64,000 nucleotides of DNA, taken from assembly GCA_019420345.1 (NCBI GenBank), contig JAHZHI010000001.1, forward strand, positions 1-64,000, in the 5' to 3' direction. Numbering within the stretch: position 1 is the first letter of the stretch; each line of letters starts with the position of its first letter. The notes beneath the pieces were generated by a model. It did not search any database and was not told the origin of the DNA. It saw only the letters and a program-made list of their open reading frames with translations. Source of the DNA: Peptococcaceae bacterium (lineage in GTDB: Bacteria; Bacillota; Peptococcia; Peptococcales; Peptococcaceae). This document shows positions 41,856-50,663 of the stretch, piece after piece. The position numbers and the translations under genes are program-made.

Positions 41856-42410
41856 TTATTTATTACCCGTCACTCGGCAAACCGTTGGACGGATGACTTT
41901 GTCTTTAAATTTATAGCCTGCACGAAGTTCATCGAAAACAGTGTTGGCTGGCTGCGATTCATCATCCACAACCATGATCGCTTCATGGAAATTCGGATCG
42001 TATTCCTGGCCAATCGCTTCAATGCGTTCCAGCCCAGCTTTTCCCAAGCAGTCAATAAACTGCTTCTGAACCTTCGCAAACCCTTCTTGATAAGCTGCAA
42101 GGTTTTCTTCAGAATCAACCGGTGGATTTTTCAAGGCCAGCTCAAAGCTGTCCAGCACCGGCAGCAATTCTTTAACGAGGGTCATCGTGCCGTACTTCGC
42201 AATGTCTTCTTTTTCACCGGCAGTGCGGCGCTTAAAGTTGTCAAAATCAGCCAGCAAACGCAGATAACGTTTGTTCAATTCTTCATAAGCACTGTCTTCT
42301 GCTGGTGCAGATTCTTCTGCTTGTTCTTCTTTTTCTTCCATTTCGGTTTCAGTTTCCGGCGCCTCAACGTTTTCCGTCTGCGGTTCCTTGGACTGTTCTT
42401 GTTCTGTCAT
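41856..42410 (-). CDS. grpE: Nucleotide exchange factor GrpE
   Basis: GrpE, 184 residues, which drives ADP release from DnaK. A very acidic N-terminus (about 45 residues of Glu/Pro/Ala) precedes a long coiled-coil helix (LNKRYLRLLADFDNFKRRTA) and the beta domain (FHEAIMVVDDESQPANTV, GYKFKDKVIRPTVCRV). A longer reading from a GTG nine bases upstream is possible, but AAGGAG is 8 bases before the start used here. It follows hrcA by 15 bases. Confidence 0.95.
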   Translation of the reverse strand: MTEQEQSKEPQTENVEAPETETEMEEKEEQAEESAPAEDSAYEELNKRYLRLLADFDNFKRRTAGEKEDIAKYGTMTLVKELLPVLDSFELALKNPPVDSEENLAAYQEGFAKVQKQFIDCLGKAGLERIEAIGQEYDPNFHEAIMVVDDESQPANTVFDELRAGYKFKDKVIRPTVCRVTGNK

Positions 42411-42425
42411 GCACAGCACTCCTTA

Positions 42426-43550
42426 CTAATATTTTCTCTTAAATATTGCCAGCTCCGAACATCTCGCCCACTCACCGTCATGTGCGACAACGGTTGATAG
42501 CGCATTTTTTCGGGCATCATTTTTTTCCAGTCGTGTAAAAAGTTGTTCAAAACCGCTTAACACTGCTTCAACCATCGCCACGCATTCAATGTAATTCATG
42601 CGTTTTGGCCCAATCAATGCTAAGTGGCCAACATTTTTGCCAATGCTATAATTGCCGACAACCATGCTGCAGCCATTGATCTCTTTGGAAGAGTTTTCAT
42701 CGCCAATGCGAACGGTAATGCCCTTCTCCGGCAGATTCACAAAAAATCCTGCGACGTCATCTTCATTGCCAAAGGCCATCAACAGCGGACGAAGCATTTG
42801 AATATCCTGAAACTCTGGAAACGACAAGACATTCAATGCACCTTCAACCATGACTTGCTTTTGCTGACGTCTGCTGAGGATATCATTAAGAATATCCAAG
42901 AGATCGTGAACAAACATGGAAGCGGTTCCCATCTGATCGATCAAAAATTCAATCAGTGGACGATGCCAATGGGCAACGGACAGTCCTCGCAAATAATGAC
43001 TGAGTACGCCATTGACCATGTTGAGCTCTTTTCGCCCAAAGCCTTTCGGCAGATCAATCAAACGCTGTTCTACCCGCTCATCATCTGTAACGACAACCAT
43101 CAAACCACGCTCTGGCATCAAATAAATCAGCTCAAGCATGCTCAGCAGCGGCTTGGTTACTTCCGCCTCTGGAATAACCAGCATGGCGGTATAGCCTGTC
43201 ACATCGGCCATTCGTTTCAAAATAGCATGCATGCGTTCATTATCCATGCTCGCCTGAGAGCGAATATAAGCATTGAGCTGCTTTTCTTCTGTATAAGAAC
43301 GCCGTGTGCGAAACATCAGCCGATCAACATAATAGCGGTAGCCAATATCTGTTGGAATACGTCCGGCCGACGTATGTGGCTGAACGATATACCCCATTTC
43401 TTCGAGATCGCTCATTTCATTGCGAATGGTCGCGGAACTAAAACCAATATCATACTTTTTGGAAATGGTGCGCGATCCCACCGGCTCTGCCGTCTCGATG
43501 AAATCTGTGACAATCGCAGCTAGAATTTTTTCTTTGCGTTCATCTAACAT
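42426..43550 (-). CDS. hrcA: Heat-inducible transcription repressor HrcA
   Basis: Represses class I heat-shock genes by binding CIRCE. The protein has 374 residues. The N-terminal winged helix is seen in VGSRTISKKYDIGFSSATIR, NEMSDLEEMGYIVQPHTSAG and RIPTDIGYRYYVDRLM. The rest is the GAF-like and dimerisation region of HrcA. AAGGAGG lies 8 bases before the ATG. It is the first gene of the operon and is preceded by a CIRCE element, so it represses itself. Confidence 0.96.
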   Translation of the reverse strand: MLDERKEKILAAIVTDFIETAEPVGSRTISKKYDIGFSSATIRNEMSDLEEMGYIVQPHTSAGRIPTDIGYRYYVDRLMFRTRRSYTEEKQLNAYIRSQASMDNERMHAILKRMADVTGYTAMLVIPEAEVTKPLLSMLELIYLMPERGLMVVVTDDERVEQRLIDLPKGFGRKELNMVNGVLSHYLRGLSVAHWHRPLIEFLIDQMGTASMFVHDLLDILNDILSRRQQKQVMVEGALNVLSFPEFQDIQMLRPLLMAFGNEDDVAGFFVNLPEKGITVRIGDENSSKEINGCSMVVGNYSIGKNVGHLALIGPKRMNYIECVAMVEAVLSGFEQLFTRLEKNDARKNALSTVVAHDGEWARCSELAIFKRKY

Positions 43551-43565
43551 GCTCTCGCCTCCTTA

Positions 43566-43592
43566 TTAGCACTCTCTTTGCTTGAGTGCTAA
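43566..43592. promoter_or_regulatory. CIRCE operator
   Basis: A perfect match to the HrcA operator: TTAGCACTC (43566-43574), nine bases, GAGTGCTAA (43584-43592). It lies at the predicted start of transcription, just before hrcA. Confidence 0.98.
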
Positions 43593-43602
43593 CTCTTAAT
43601 AA

Positions 43603-43631
43603 AAAATACCATTTTATTCGCGAATTGTCAA
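43603..43631 (-). promoter_or_regulatory. Promoter of the hrcA-grpE-dnaK-dnaJ operon
   Basis: -35 TTGACA (43626-43631), 17-base spacer, -10 TATTTT (43603-43608), minus strand, a vegetative sigma-factor promoter immediately upstream of CIRCE. Confidence 0.9.
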
Positions 43632-43640
43632 TAGATTAGC

Positions 43641-43679
43641 GAAAAAAATCCCGGCCAACAAAGAAATTTGTCGGTCGGG
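43641..43679 (-). terminator. Terminator of hemW
   Basis: CCCGGCCAACAAA (43650-43662) pairs, with G-U pairs, with 43667-43679; minus-strand RNA continues ATTTTTTTC. Confidence 0.85.
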
Positions 43680-43685
43680 TCCAAG

Positions 43686-44813
43686 TTAAATGAACAATTC
43701 GAACACCCAGTTTCCAAGTGCACGTCCGCGTTCGGTCAAGCGCAGATGATCATCGTCAATCACCAGCCATCCTTGCCGCATGCCTTCTTCCAGCGCAGAG
43801 GAAAAAACCGATTCAAGCGTGCAGCCATAAAGGGCTGTAAAATGTGCCAACGAAAGGCCTTGATTCATGCGCAGCGCCATAAAAACACTTTCGCTCATCT
43901 GTTCTTCACGTGTCAGCGTCTCGACGTGCTGAGGGACCGCCTTTCCCGTCTGCAGCGCCGAAGTGTACAGCAGAAAGTCCTGCGTGTTTTCACTGCGTCT
44001 CGGCCGCTCCCAGCTTGTCGCGCCAAGCCCAAGGCCCAAATAATCATCAAGCTTCCAATATAGTTGATTGTGTTTGGAAGCAAATCCTTCGCGCGCATAG
44101 TTTGAAATTTCATATTGACGATAACCGGCCTCAGCAAGCCAGGTTCTTTGCTGCTCAAACCATTCGGCCGCGCCATCTTCATCCACAGGCGGCAAAAGCC
44201 CCGCTTCCATCTTGCGCACCAAGCTGGTGCCTGGCTCGGGAATCAGTTGATAGAGAGAGAGGTGCTCCGGCGACAGCGCCAGCGCCTGATCAATGGTGTG
44301 TTTCCACTGCTCGGCCGTTTGCCCAGGCAAGCCATACATCAAATCCAAATTGATGTTTGTAAAGCCTGCCTGCCGCGCCATACGGACCGCCTCCTTTGCC
44401 TCAGCCGCTGTATGCACGCGGCCGATCATGTTCAGCAGCGCATCGTCAAAGCTCTGCACCCCAAACGACAGACGATTGACACCGCCTGCTCTCAGCACAC
44501 TCAGCTTTTCAGCGTCAATGGTGCCAGGGTTGGCCTCCACTGTAAACTCCTGCACACCTGCAAGGTCCACACAGCCGCCAATCGCCTCCAACAAACGCGC
44601 CAGCTCATCGGCTGACAACGTCGTCGGCGTCCCTCCGCCAATAAAAATGGTCTGCGCGTGCTGCCAGCGGCCCTGTACCCTCCTATGAATTTCATGTTCC
44701 AAAGCCTGCAAGTACTGCGCTTTTTCTTTCTCATGCCTTCCCGGAAACGACAGAAAATCGCAATAGGCACATTTCTGCGCACAAAACGGAATATGAATAT
44801 AGATGCCATGCAT
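43686..44813 (-). CDS. hemW: Radical SAM heme chaperone HemW
   Basis: A 375-residue radical SAM protein of the HemW type, formerly annotated as oxygen-independent coproporphyrinogen III oxidase. The cluster motif is CAQKCAYC (near residue 12); other HemW parts are FIGGGTPTTLS, NRLSFGVQSFDD, DLMYGLPGQT and KHNQLYWKLDDYLGLG. HemW transfers heme to apo-enzymes and lacks the residues of true HemN. Its place directly after lepA and before hrcA is the common Bacillota gene order. Confidence 0.94.
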   Translation of the reverse strand: MHGIYIHIPFCAQKCAYCDFLSFPGRHEKEKAQYLQALEHEIHRRVQGRWQHAQTIFIGGGTPTTLSADELARLLEAIGGCVDLAGVQEFTVEANPGTIDAEKLSVLRAGGVNRLSFGVQSFDDALLNMIGRVHTAAEAKEAVRMARQAGFTNINLDLMYGLPGQTAEQWKHTIDQALALSPEHLSLYQLIPEPGTSLVRKMEAGLLPPVDEDGAAEWFEQQRTWLAEAGYRQYEISNYAREGFASKHNQLYWKLDDYLGLGLGATSWERPRRSENTQDFLLYTSALQTGKAVPQHVETLTREEQMSESVFMALRMNQGLSLAHFTALYGCTLESVFSSALEEGMRQGWLVIDDDHLRLTERGRALGNWVFELFI

Positions 44814-44830
44814 AATCTCACCACCTTATA

Positions 44831-44860
44831 AAAAAACAGCTGTGAAACACAGCTGTTTTT
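44831..44860 (-). terminator. Terminator of lepA
   Basis: AAAAAACAGCTGTG pairs with CACAGCTGTTTTT around a 3-base loop. It lies between lepA and hemW, so hemW gets read-through or its own start. Confidence 0.85.
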
Positions 44861-44862
44861 GA

Positions 44863-46662
44863 TTATTCTTCATCCAAACTGAGAACCGCCATGAATGCTT
44901 CCTGAGGAATTTCTACGCTCCCCACTTGTTTCATGCGCTTCTTCCCTTCTTTTTGCTTTTCAAGCAGCTTACGTTTACGGCTGATGTCACCGCCATAACA
45001 TTTATCAAGGACATTCTTGCGCAAAGCCTTCACCGTTTCACGCGCGATGACCTTATTACCGATGGCCGCCTGAATTGGCACTTCGAACATCTGCCGAGGA
45101 ATCAGATTGCGCAGTTTTGCCACCAGCGCCCGGCCGCGGTAGTATGCTTTGTCTTTGTGTACGATGCAGGACAGCGCATCCACCTGTTCACCATTGACGA
45201 GAATATCAAGTTTCACAAGATTGCTCTGGCGATAGCCGTTCATTTCATAGTCCATCGACGCATAGCCCTTGGTGCGCGTTTTCAGAAGGTCAAAATAGTC
45301 AAAGACGATTTCTGCCAACGGAATATCATAGGTAATCGTGACACGCGTTTTGGTGATGTACTGCATGTCAATAAATACGCCGCGTTTGTCCTGAGACAAT
45401 TCCATCACTGCACCAACAAAGTCCTTTGGCACCATGACATCAACACGCACGTAAGGTTCTTCGATGTGGTCGATGCGCTGTGGTGCTGGCAGCTGAGATG
45501 GGTTGTCCACTTCCACCATGGTCCCATTGGTCTGATAAACATGATAGATAACACTTGGCGCTGTTGTAATCAAGGTCAGGTTGTACTCGCGCTCCAAGCG
45601 TTCCTGAATGATTTCCATGTGCAGCATTCCCAAAAAACCGCAACGGAAGCCGAAGCCCAAAGCCTGGGATGTTTCAGGCTCGAATTCTAAGGACGCATCA
45701 TTCAAGCTTAATTTCGCCAAAGAATCTTTCAAATCAGGATACTGTTCGTTGTCGACGGGATACAGCCCGCAGAACACCATTGGTACTGCACGCTTGTAGC
45801 CCGGCAGGGCTTCTTCCGCAGGATTGGCTGCATCAGTGATGGTATCCCCGACACGTGTATCACTGACTTGTTTCATGCTCGCAGCCACATAGCCTACTTC
45901 GCCAGCTGAAAGAGCCTTGACTTTCTTTTCTTTTGGCGTATGCACGCCCAGCTCAGTCACTTCAAAAGAGCGGTCATTGTGCATCATATGAATGGTCATA
46001 TTATCGCGCAAAGTGCCTTCCACCACGCGAATATAGGCAATAGCGCCACGGTAAGAATCATAAAACGAGTCAAAAATCAACGCCTGAAGCGGCTTATTGG
46101 CATCACCTTCCGGTGCTGGGATGCGATCAACAATGGCCTCCAGGATTTCTTCGATCCCTTCCCCTGTTTTGGCAGAGCAAAGGATGGCATCCGACGCATC
46201 AAGACCGATAATTTCTTCGATTTCTTCTTTAACCACATCCGGCTGCGCGCTTGGCAAGTCAATCTTATTGATGACAGGAATGATTTCCAAGTCGTGTTCG
46301 AGCGCCAAGTAAACATTTGCCAAAGTCTGCGCTTCAATCCCCTGCGCTGCATCCACAACCAGCAGCGCGCCTTCGCAGGCAGCCAAGGAACGTGATACCT
46401 CATAGGAAAAGTCCACATGCCCAGGGGTATCAATCAAATTCAGCACATATTCTTCGCCATTTTTGGCTTTATAATTGATGCGCACAGTCTGCAGCTTGAT
46501 GGTAATGCCGCGTTCACGCTCAATATCCATATTGTCCAATAACTGGGACTGCATTTCACGCTTTTCGACAGCGCCTGTCATCTCCAACAGGCGATCGGCC
46601 AGCGTTGATTTCCCGTGGTCAATATGTGCAATAATACAGAAATTACGTATTTTTTCTTGCAT
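44863..46662 (-). CDS. lepA: Elongation factor 4 (LepA)
   Basis: Ribosome-binding GTPase, 599 residues, the usual EF-4 length. GTP-binding motifs: AHIDHGKSTLADRL (G1), ERERGITIK (G2), DTPGHVDF (G3), NKIDLP (G4). The C-terminal domain specific to LepA is seen in DKCYGGDISRKRKLLEKQKE and KKRMKQVGSVEIP. A longer in-frame reading from 46758 runs into murJ and lacks a ribosome site, whereas AAAGGAG precedes the start used here. It follows murJ by 28 bases. Confidence 0.97.
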   Translation of the reverse strand: MQEKIRNFCIIAHIDHGKSTLADRLLEMTGAVEKREMQSQLLDNMDIERERGITIKLQTVRINYKAKNGEEYVLNLIDTPGHVDFSYEVSRSLAACEGALLVVDAAQGIEAQTLANVYLALEHDLEIIPVINKIDLPSAQPDVVKEEIEEIIGLDASDAILCSAKTGEGIEEILEAIVDRIPAPEGDANKPLQALIFDSFYDSYRGAIAYIRVVEGTLRDNMTIHMMHNDRSFEVTELGVHTPKEKKVKALSAGEVGYVAASMKQVSDTRVGDTITDAANPAEEALPGYKRAVPMVFCGLYPVDNEQYPDLKDSLAKLSLNDASLEFEPETSQALGFGFRCGFLGMLHMEIIQERLEREYNLTLITTAPSVIYHVYQTNGTMVEVDNPSQLPAPQRIDHIEEPYVRVDVMVPKDFVGAVMELSQDKRGVFIDMQYITKTRVTITYDIPLAEIVFDYFDLLKTRTKGYASMDYEMNGYRQSNLVKLDILVNGEQVDALSCIVHKDKAYYRGRALVAKLRNLIPRQMFEVPIQAAIGNKVIARETVKALRKNVLDKCYGGDISRKRKLLEKQKEGKKRMKQVGSVEIPQEAFMAVLSLDEE

Positions 46663-46690
46663 AATCTTCTCCTTTCTTTCATAAGTCTCT

Positions 46691-48265
46691 TTATCCGCGA
46701 CGGATTTTTCTCCGTAACATATTAACCGCCGCCTGCATTTCTTTGATACGAAGCACAACCGCCATCACTATATAAATCACAATACCAATGCACACTGCTA
46801 AGAAAAGTTCAAGCAGCTGCTGACTTTTTGAGGTAATGTCGATAAAGTGATCGCTGAAGTTCAAGAATAACAGAACGCCAGCCCCCATTACAACCGAAGC
46901 AATGATGATTTTCAGCAAAGAACCGACAATCTCTCTGCTGCCCAAGTCGCCAACTTTTTGATAAAGAAACGCATAGAGCAAAACCATTGAGACAAGACCA
47001 GCGATTGAATACGCCAGCGCTAGCCCTTGTGCCTTGAATGGACCAACCATCAAAACGCTCAGCACAATGTTAATGATAATAATGATCGTATTGACAATAA
47101 CAGCGCGTTTCGAGTCTCTGAGCGCATACATGCCACGGTTAAGGATTTGCTGCTGACTATAACCGAGAATGCCGATGCAATAAAAGACCAACACCGAAGC
47201 CGTAATCGAAACATTTTCCTCGGTAAATTTTCCTTGCATAAACAACGCACGAATCAAAGGTTCTGCCACAACCATCAAGCCAACACTGGCAGGAATGAGG
47301 ATAAAGTTATTAAGGTTGATGCCTTCAACAAGTTTCCGTTTAAACATACGGATGTCGCGTTTTGCGATCAATTCTGTTAAAACAGGAAAAACCGCCGAGG
47401 CAATAGCCGTTGCAAAAATGCCGATTGGCAGCTGCATGAGCCGGTTGGCATTGTTGAGCGCCGTAACAGTACCAGCATCAAGCTGACTGCCCAGATTCTG
47501 CGTCACAAACGTATTCAGATAGACCACGCTCAGCCCCAAAACAACCGGAAGTGCCAGCCTGAAAAAGTCGTGTACGCCTGGATGCTTAAAATCTAAAACC
47601 GGCATCCATTTTACGCCGATCTTTAAAAGAATCGGGAAGTGAACAATAAAATTCAAATAACTGCCGACAACCACACCGATGGCAAACCCAGTAATGCCAA
47701 TCGTTGGCATCAGCCATAAACCAAACACGATGATAGCAATGTTGTACAATAACGAACCAATAGCTGGTGCCGTAAATTGCTGGTAAACATGACAAATGCC
47801 CTGACAGATCCCGCTAAGACACATCATAAAACTTTGCAGCAGCATGATGCGCGTCAGATAAATGGCCAATTCCTTGGTTTCATCCGCATAGCCAACTGCC
47901 AGAAAATGATTCATGATAAACGGCACAGACACATAGAAAAAAGCCATTAAAACAACAACAGCAATCAGCATGGCATTAAAAATAGTGCTTGCCACGCGCC
48001 AAGCCTCTTCTTCCTGATCACGATTGATGTACTCGCTGAGCACAGGAATAAACGCCGTTGAAAACGCGCCGCCAACCAAAATCAGGTAAAGAAAATCAGG
48101 TATCAAAAATGCAGCTTTGTAGGCATCGGTCATCCACCCTTGCCCAAAGACCGTCGTCATTACGATCTCACGCACATAACCAAGCACACGTGAGAGCGCG
48201 CTCATGATCACCAAAAAGCCTGTGATCTGAGCCAAAGATCGTCGTTTTAGCTTTGTATTGCCCAA
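46691..48265 (-). CDS. murJ: Lipid II flippase MurJ
   Basis: A 524-residue multi-pass (about 14 helices) membrane protein of the MurJ/MviN family, which moves peptidoglycan precursor lipid II to the outer face. Family segments: LSRVLGYVREIVMTTVFGQG near the N-terminus, GGAFSTAFIPVLSEY, GICQGICHVYQQFTAPAI and NNANRLMQLPIGIFATAIA. The start is TTG with AAAGGAG about 10 bases upstream. It probably runs into lepA. Confidence 0.94.
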   Translation of the reverse strand: MGNTKLKRRSLAQITGFLVIMSALSRVLGYVREIVMTTVFGQGWMTDAYKAAFLIPDFLYLILVGGAFSTAFIPVLSEYINRDQEEEAWRVASTIFNAMLIAVVVLMAFFYVSVPFIMNHFLAVGYADETKELAIYLTRIMLLQSFMMCLSGICQGICHVYQQFTAPAIGSLLYNIAIIVFGLWLMPTIGITGFAIGVVVGSYLNFIVHFPILLKIGVKWMPVLDFKHPGVHDFFRLALPVVLGLSVVYLNTFVTQNLGSQLDAGTVTALNNANRLMQLPIGIFATAIASAVFPVLTELIAKRDIRMFKRKLVEGINLNNFILIPASVGLMVVAEPLIRALFMQGKFTEENVSITASVLVFYCIGILGYSQQQILNRGMYALRDSKRAVIVNTIIIIINIVLSVLMVGPFKAQGLALAYSIAGLVSMVLLYAFLYQKVGDLGSREIVGSLLKIIIASVVMGAGVLLFLNFSDHFIDITSKSQQLLELFLAVCIGIVIYIVMAVVLRIKEMQAAVNMLRRKIRRG

Positions 48266-48300
48266 AACTAAAAAGCTCCTTTCTGCTCAATGAAAATCAC

Positions 48301-48336
48301 AAAAGAAGAGGGAACTCCATAATAAGTTCCCCCCTC
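48301..48336 (-). terminator. Terminator of glutamine synthetase gene
   Basis: GGAACT (48311-48316) pairs with AGTTCC (48325-48330), extended by GAG/CTC; the U-tract TTCTTTTG is moderate. Confidence 0.6.
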
Positions 48337-48352
48337 ATTTTCATTAAGTTAT

Positions 48353-50440
48353 TTAGCAACCGAGAAGCAGCGCAGTGTAATCAGGAATGCCCCATTCATC
48401 AACCATTGGTTCAATGCGATCTGTATAGAAACGCAAATCGTTCATCGCAGAAAGCACCTTGCCCTGATAGATACGTGCCTGACTTTCGAGATTTTCTTCT
48501 TTTTGTGCTACAGCCAATTCGGTCTCCAACACAGCCAACGCTTTGTTCAGTTCGCTCAACGCATCAGAAAGATCGTTAATAATACCGTATTCTACGGTCT
48601 TCTTAATGTCTAAGCCAATTGCGTTTTTGTTGGCCAAAAGACGCGCCAACATATTTTCATAACGCAGCACGCATGGAATAATGTCCTTCTTTGACATTTC
48701 AATCATGGTAAGTGCTTCGATGTTAATGGTGCGGCTGTACGTTGCCAGATGGATTTCCATTCGGGAATACACTTCTTCTTCAGAATAGATTCCGTTGCGA
48801 ACGAAAAGGCTCAGATTCTTTGGTTCAACATATTTAGGGAATGCTTCAACTGAATTTGCCAGATTTGGCAAACCACGGCGTTCTGCTTCCTCTACCCATT
48901 CATCAGAATAGTTGTTGCCATTGAAGATCACACGCTTGTGTGCCTGAACTTCTTCACGCACCAGCTTATTCAACTCAGCGAGGAAATCGTCGGCAGCTTC
49001 CAAGCGGTCTGCATAGCCATGCAGAATATCGCCCACTGCAGTATTCAAAGCAATATTTGGGCCCGCTGTTGAAATCGAAGAACCTGGCATACGGAATTCG
49101 AACTTATTCCCAGTGAATGCAAATGGGGATGTTCTATTGCGGTCAGAAATATCCTGAGGCAGTGGAGGCAGTGTATTAACACCCAATTCAATGTAGCCTT
49201 TTCCTGAAGTATTGTATTTTTCACCAGCTTCAAAGTTTTCCAGGATGTCTGTCAATTCCTTGCCCAGGAACACACTGAGGATAGCTGGAGGTGCTTCATG
49301 GCCGCCAAGGCGATGGTCGTTGCCAGCGCTGGCAATCGTCAAGCGCAGCAATTCTGGGTATTCGTCCAAAGCATGAATCATTGCGCAAACAAACAGCAGG
49401 AAACGTGCATTTTCCATAGCTGTAGAACCCGGACTGAGAAGATTTTCCCCACAATCGGTGCTCAAGGACCAGTTAATGTGCTTCCCAGAACCATTGATGC
49501 CTTCAAATGGTTTTTCATGCAGCAGGCATTCGAAACCATGCTTTCTAGCAACTTCCTGAAGGGTTGCCATTAAAAGCTGGTTTTGGTCGTTGGCAACATT
49601 GCAGGAATCATAGTTTGGCACGATTTCAAACTGGCAAGGTGCCACCTCAGAATGCTTCATTTTAACAGGCACGCCCATACGCCAGAGAGTTTCGTCTGCA
49701 TCTTTCATGAAAGCTGCCACTTCTGCGCTGATGGCACCAAAATAATGGTCAGAGAATTCCTGGCCTTTTGGCGCTGGTGCACCAAAAAGCGTACGTCCGC
49801 AAACAACAAGGTCTTCACGTTTTTTAAACAGATCCTGCTTAACAAGGAAATATTCCTGTTCTGCCCCCATGGATGGTGTGACACGCTTGGTCATTTCATC
49901 ACCAAACAAACGCAAAATGCGAAGCGCTTCACGGCTGACAAGCGCCATAGAACGCAAAAGCGGTGTCTTTTTATCCAACACATACCCATTATACGAAATA
50001 AAGATTGTAGGGATATACAGTGACCCATCTTTTACAAAAGCAGGTGAAGTTGGGTCCCAAGTGGTGTACCCTCTTGCTTCAAAGGTATCTCTCAAACCGC
50101 CAGATGGGAAAGATGATGCATCCGGTTCACCAACCACCAAATTCTTCCCTGAGAATTCAAGAATCGCAGAACGGTCACTCTGAGGAGAAAGGAAACTATC
50201 ATGCTTCTCTGCTGTTGTACCGGTCAGTGGATGGAACCAGTGTGCAAAGTGGGTAGCCCCCTTTTCCACAGCCCAGTCCTTCATTGCCGAAGCAACAACG
50301 TCAGCAATTTGTGGATCCAAATCAGATCCTGTCTGAATGGTTGCCTTCAATGACTGATATACTTTTTTTGGCAGACGTTCTCGCATCACTGCATCACTAA
50401 ACACATCAGATGCATAAATATCCAAGAAATTTTCCTTCAT
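48353..50440 (-). CDS. glnN: Glutamine synthetase type III
   Basis: A 695-residue type III glutamine synthetase (glutamate + NH3 + ATP), the large form of anaerobic Bacillota and Bacteroidota, far longer than the usual type I. Motifs: MGAEQEYFLV (glutamate and metal site), KMKHSEVAPCQFEIVP, NGSGKHINWSLST (ATP region) and GNDHRLGGHEAPPAILSV, characteristic of type III. AGAGG lies 7 bases before the start; a longer in-frame reading has no ribosome site. It is transcribed alone from a clear promoter. No GlnR-type site was recognised. Confidence 0.95.
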   Translation of the reverse strand: MKENFLDIYASDVFSDAVMRERLPKKVYQSLKATIQTGSDLDPQIADVVASAMKDWAVEKGATHFAHWFHPLTGTTAEKHDSFLSPQSDRSAILEFSGKNLVVGEPDASSFPSGGLRDTFEARGYTTWDPTSPAFVKDGSLYIPTIFISYNGYVLDKKTPLLRSMALVSREALRILRLFGDEMTKRVTPSMGAEQEYFLVKQDLFKKREDLVVCGRTLFGAPAPKGQEFSDHYFGAISAEVAAFMKDADETLWRMGVPVKMKHSEVAPCQFEIVPNYDSCNVANDQNQLLMATLQEVARKHGFECLLHEKPFEGINGSGKHINWSLSTDCGENLLSPGSTAMENARFLLFVCAMIHALDEYPELLRLTIASAGNDHRLGGHEAPPAILSVFLGKELTDILENFEAGEKYNTSGKGYIELGVNTLPPLPQDISDRNRTSPFAFTGNKFEFRMPGSSISTAGPNIALNTAVGDILHGYADRLEAADDFLAELNKLVREEVQAHKRVIFNGNNYSDEWVEEAERRGLPNLANSVEAFPKYVEPKNLSLFVRNGIYSEEEVYSRMEIHLATYSRTINIEALTMIEMSKKDIIPCVLRYENMLARLLANKNAIGLDIKKTVEYGIINDLSDALSELNKALAVLETELAVAQKEENLESQARIYQGKVLSAMNDLRFYTDRIEPMVDEWGIPDYTALLLGC

Positions 50441-50528
50441 GCTTTTTCCTCTCTTATTCATAATTACAGTGTTTCTTTGAGAAAACACCATTTTATTTCA
50501 AACATGCGCATACATACACAATACAAAG

Positions 50529-50557
50529 ATTATATCACTTACACCTGGGTTTGTCAT
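50529..50557 (-). promoter_or_regulatory. Promoter of the glutamine synthetase gene
   Basis: -35 ATGACA (50552-50557), 17-base spacer, -10 TATAAT (50529-50534), minus strand, about 90 bases before the start codon. Confidence 0.75.
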
Positions 50558-50606
50558 TATATAAAGTTTTCTCGCAATAAAATATTCTCCGCCGTATTTT
50601 TATGCC

Positions 50607-50646
50607 AAAAAAATCGCTCGTTCGGTTATCCCAAACGAGCGATTGA
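50607..50646 (-). terminator. Terminator of the lactate permease gene
   Basis: AATCGCTCGTT (50613-50623) pairs with 50635-50645; the minus-strand RNA then reads TTTTTTT. Confidence 0.9.
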
Positions 50647-50663
50647 TATTTAGCTTCGAGCAA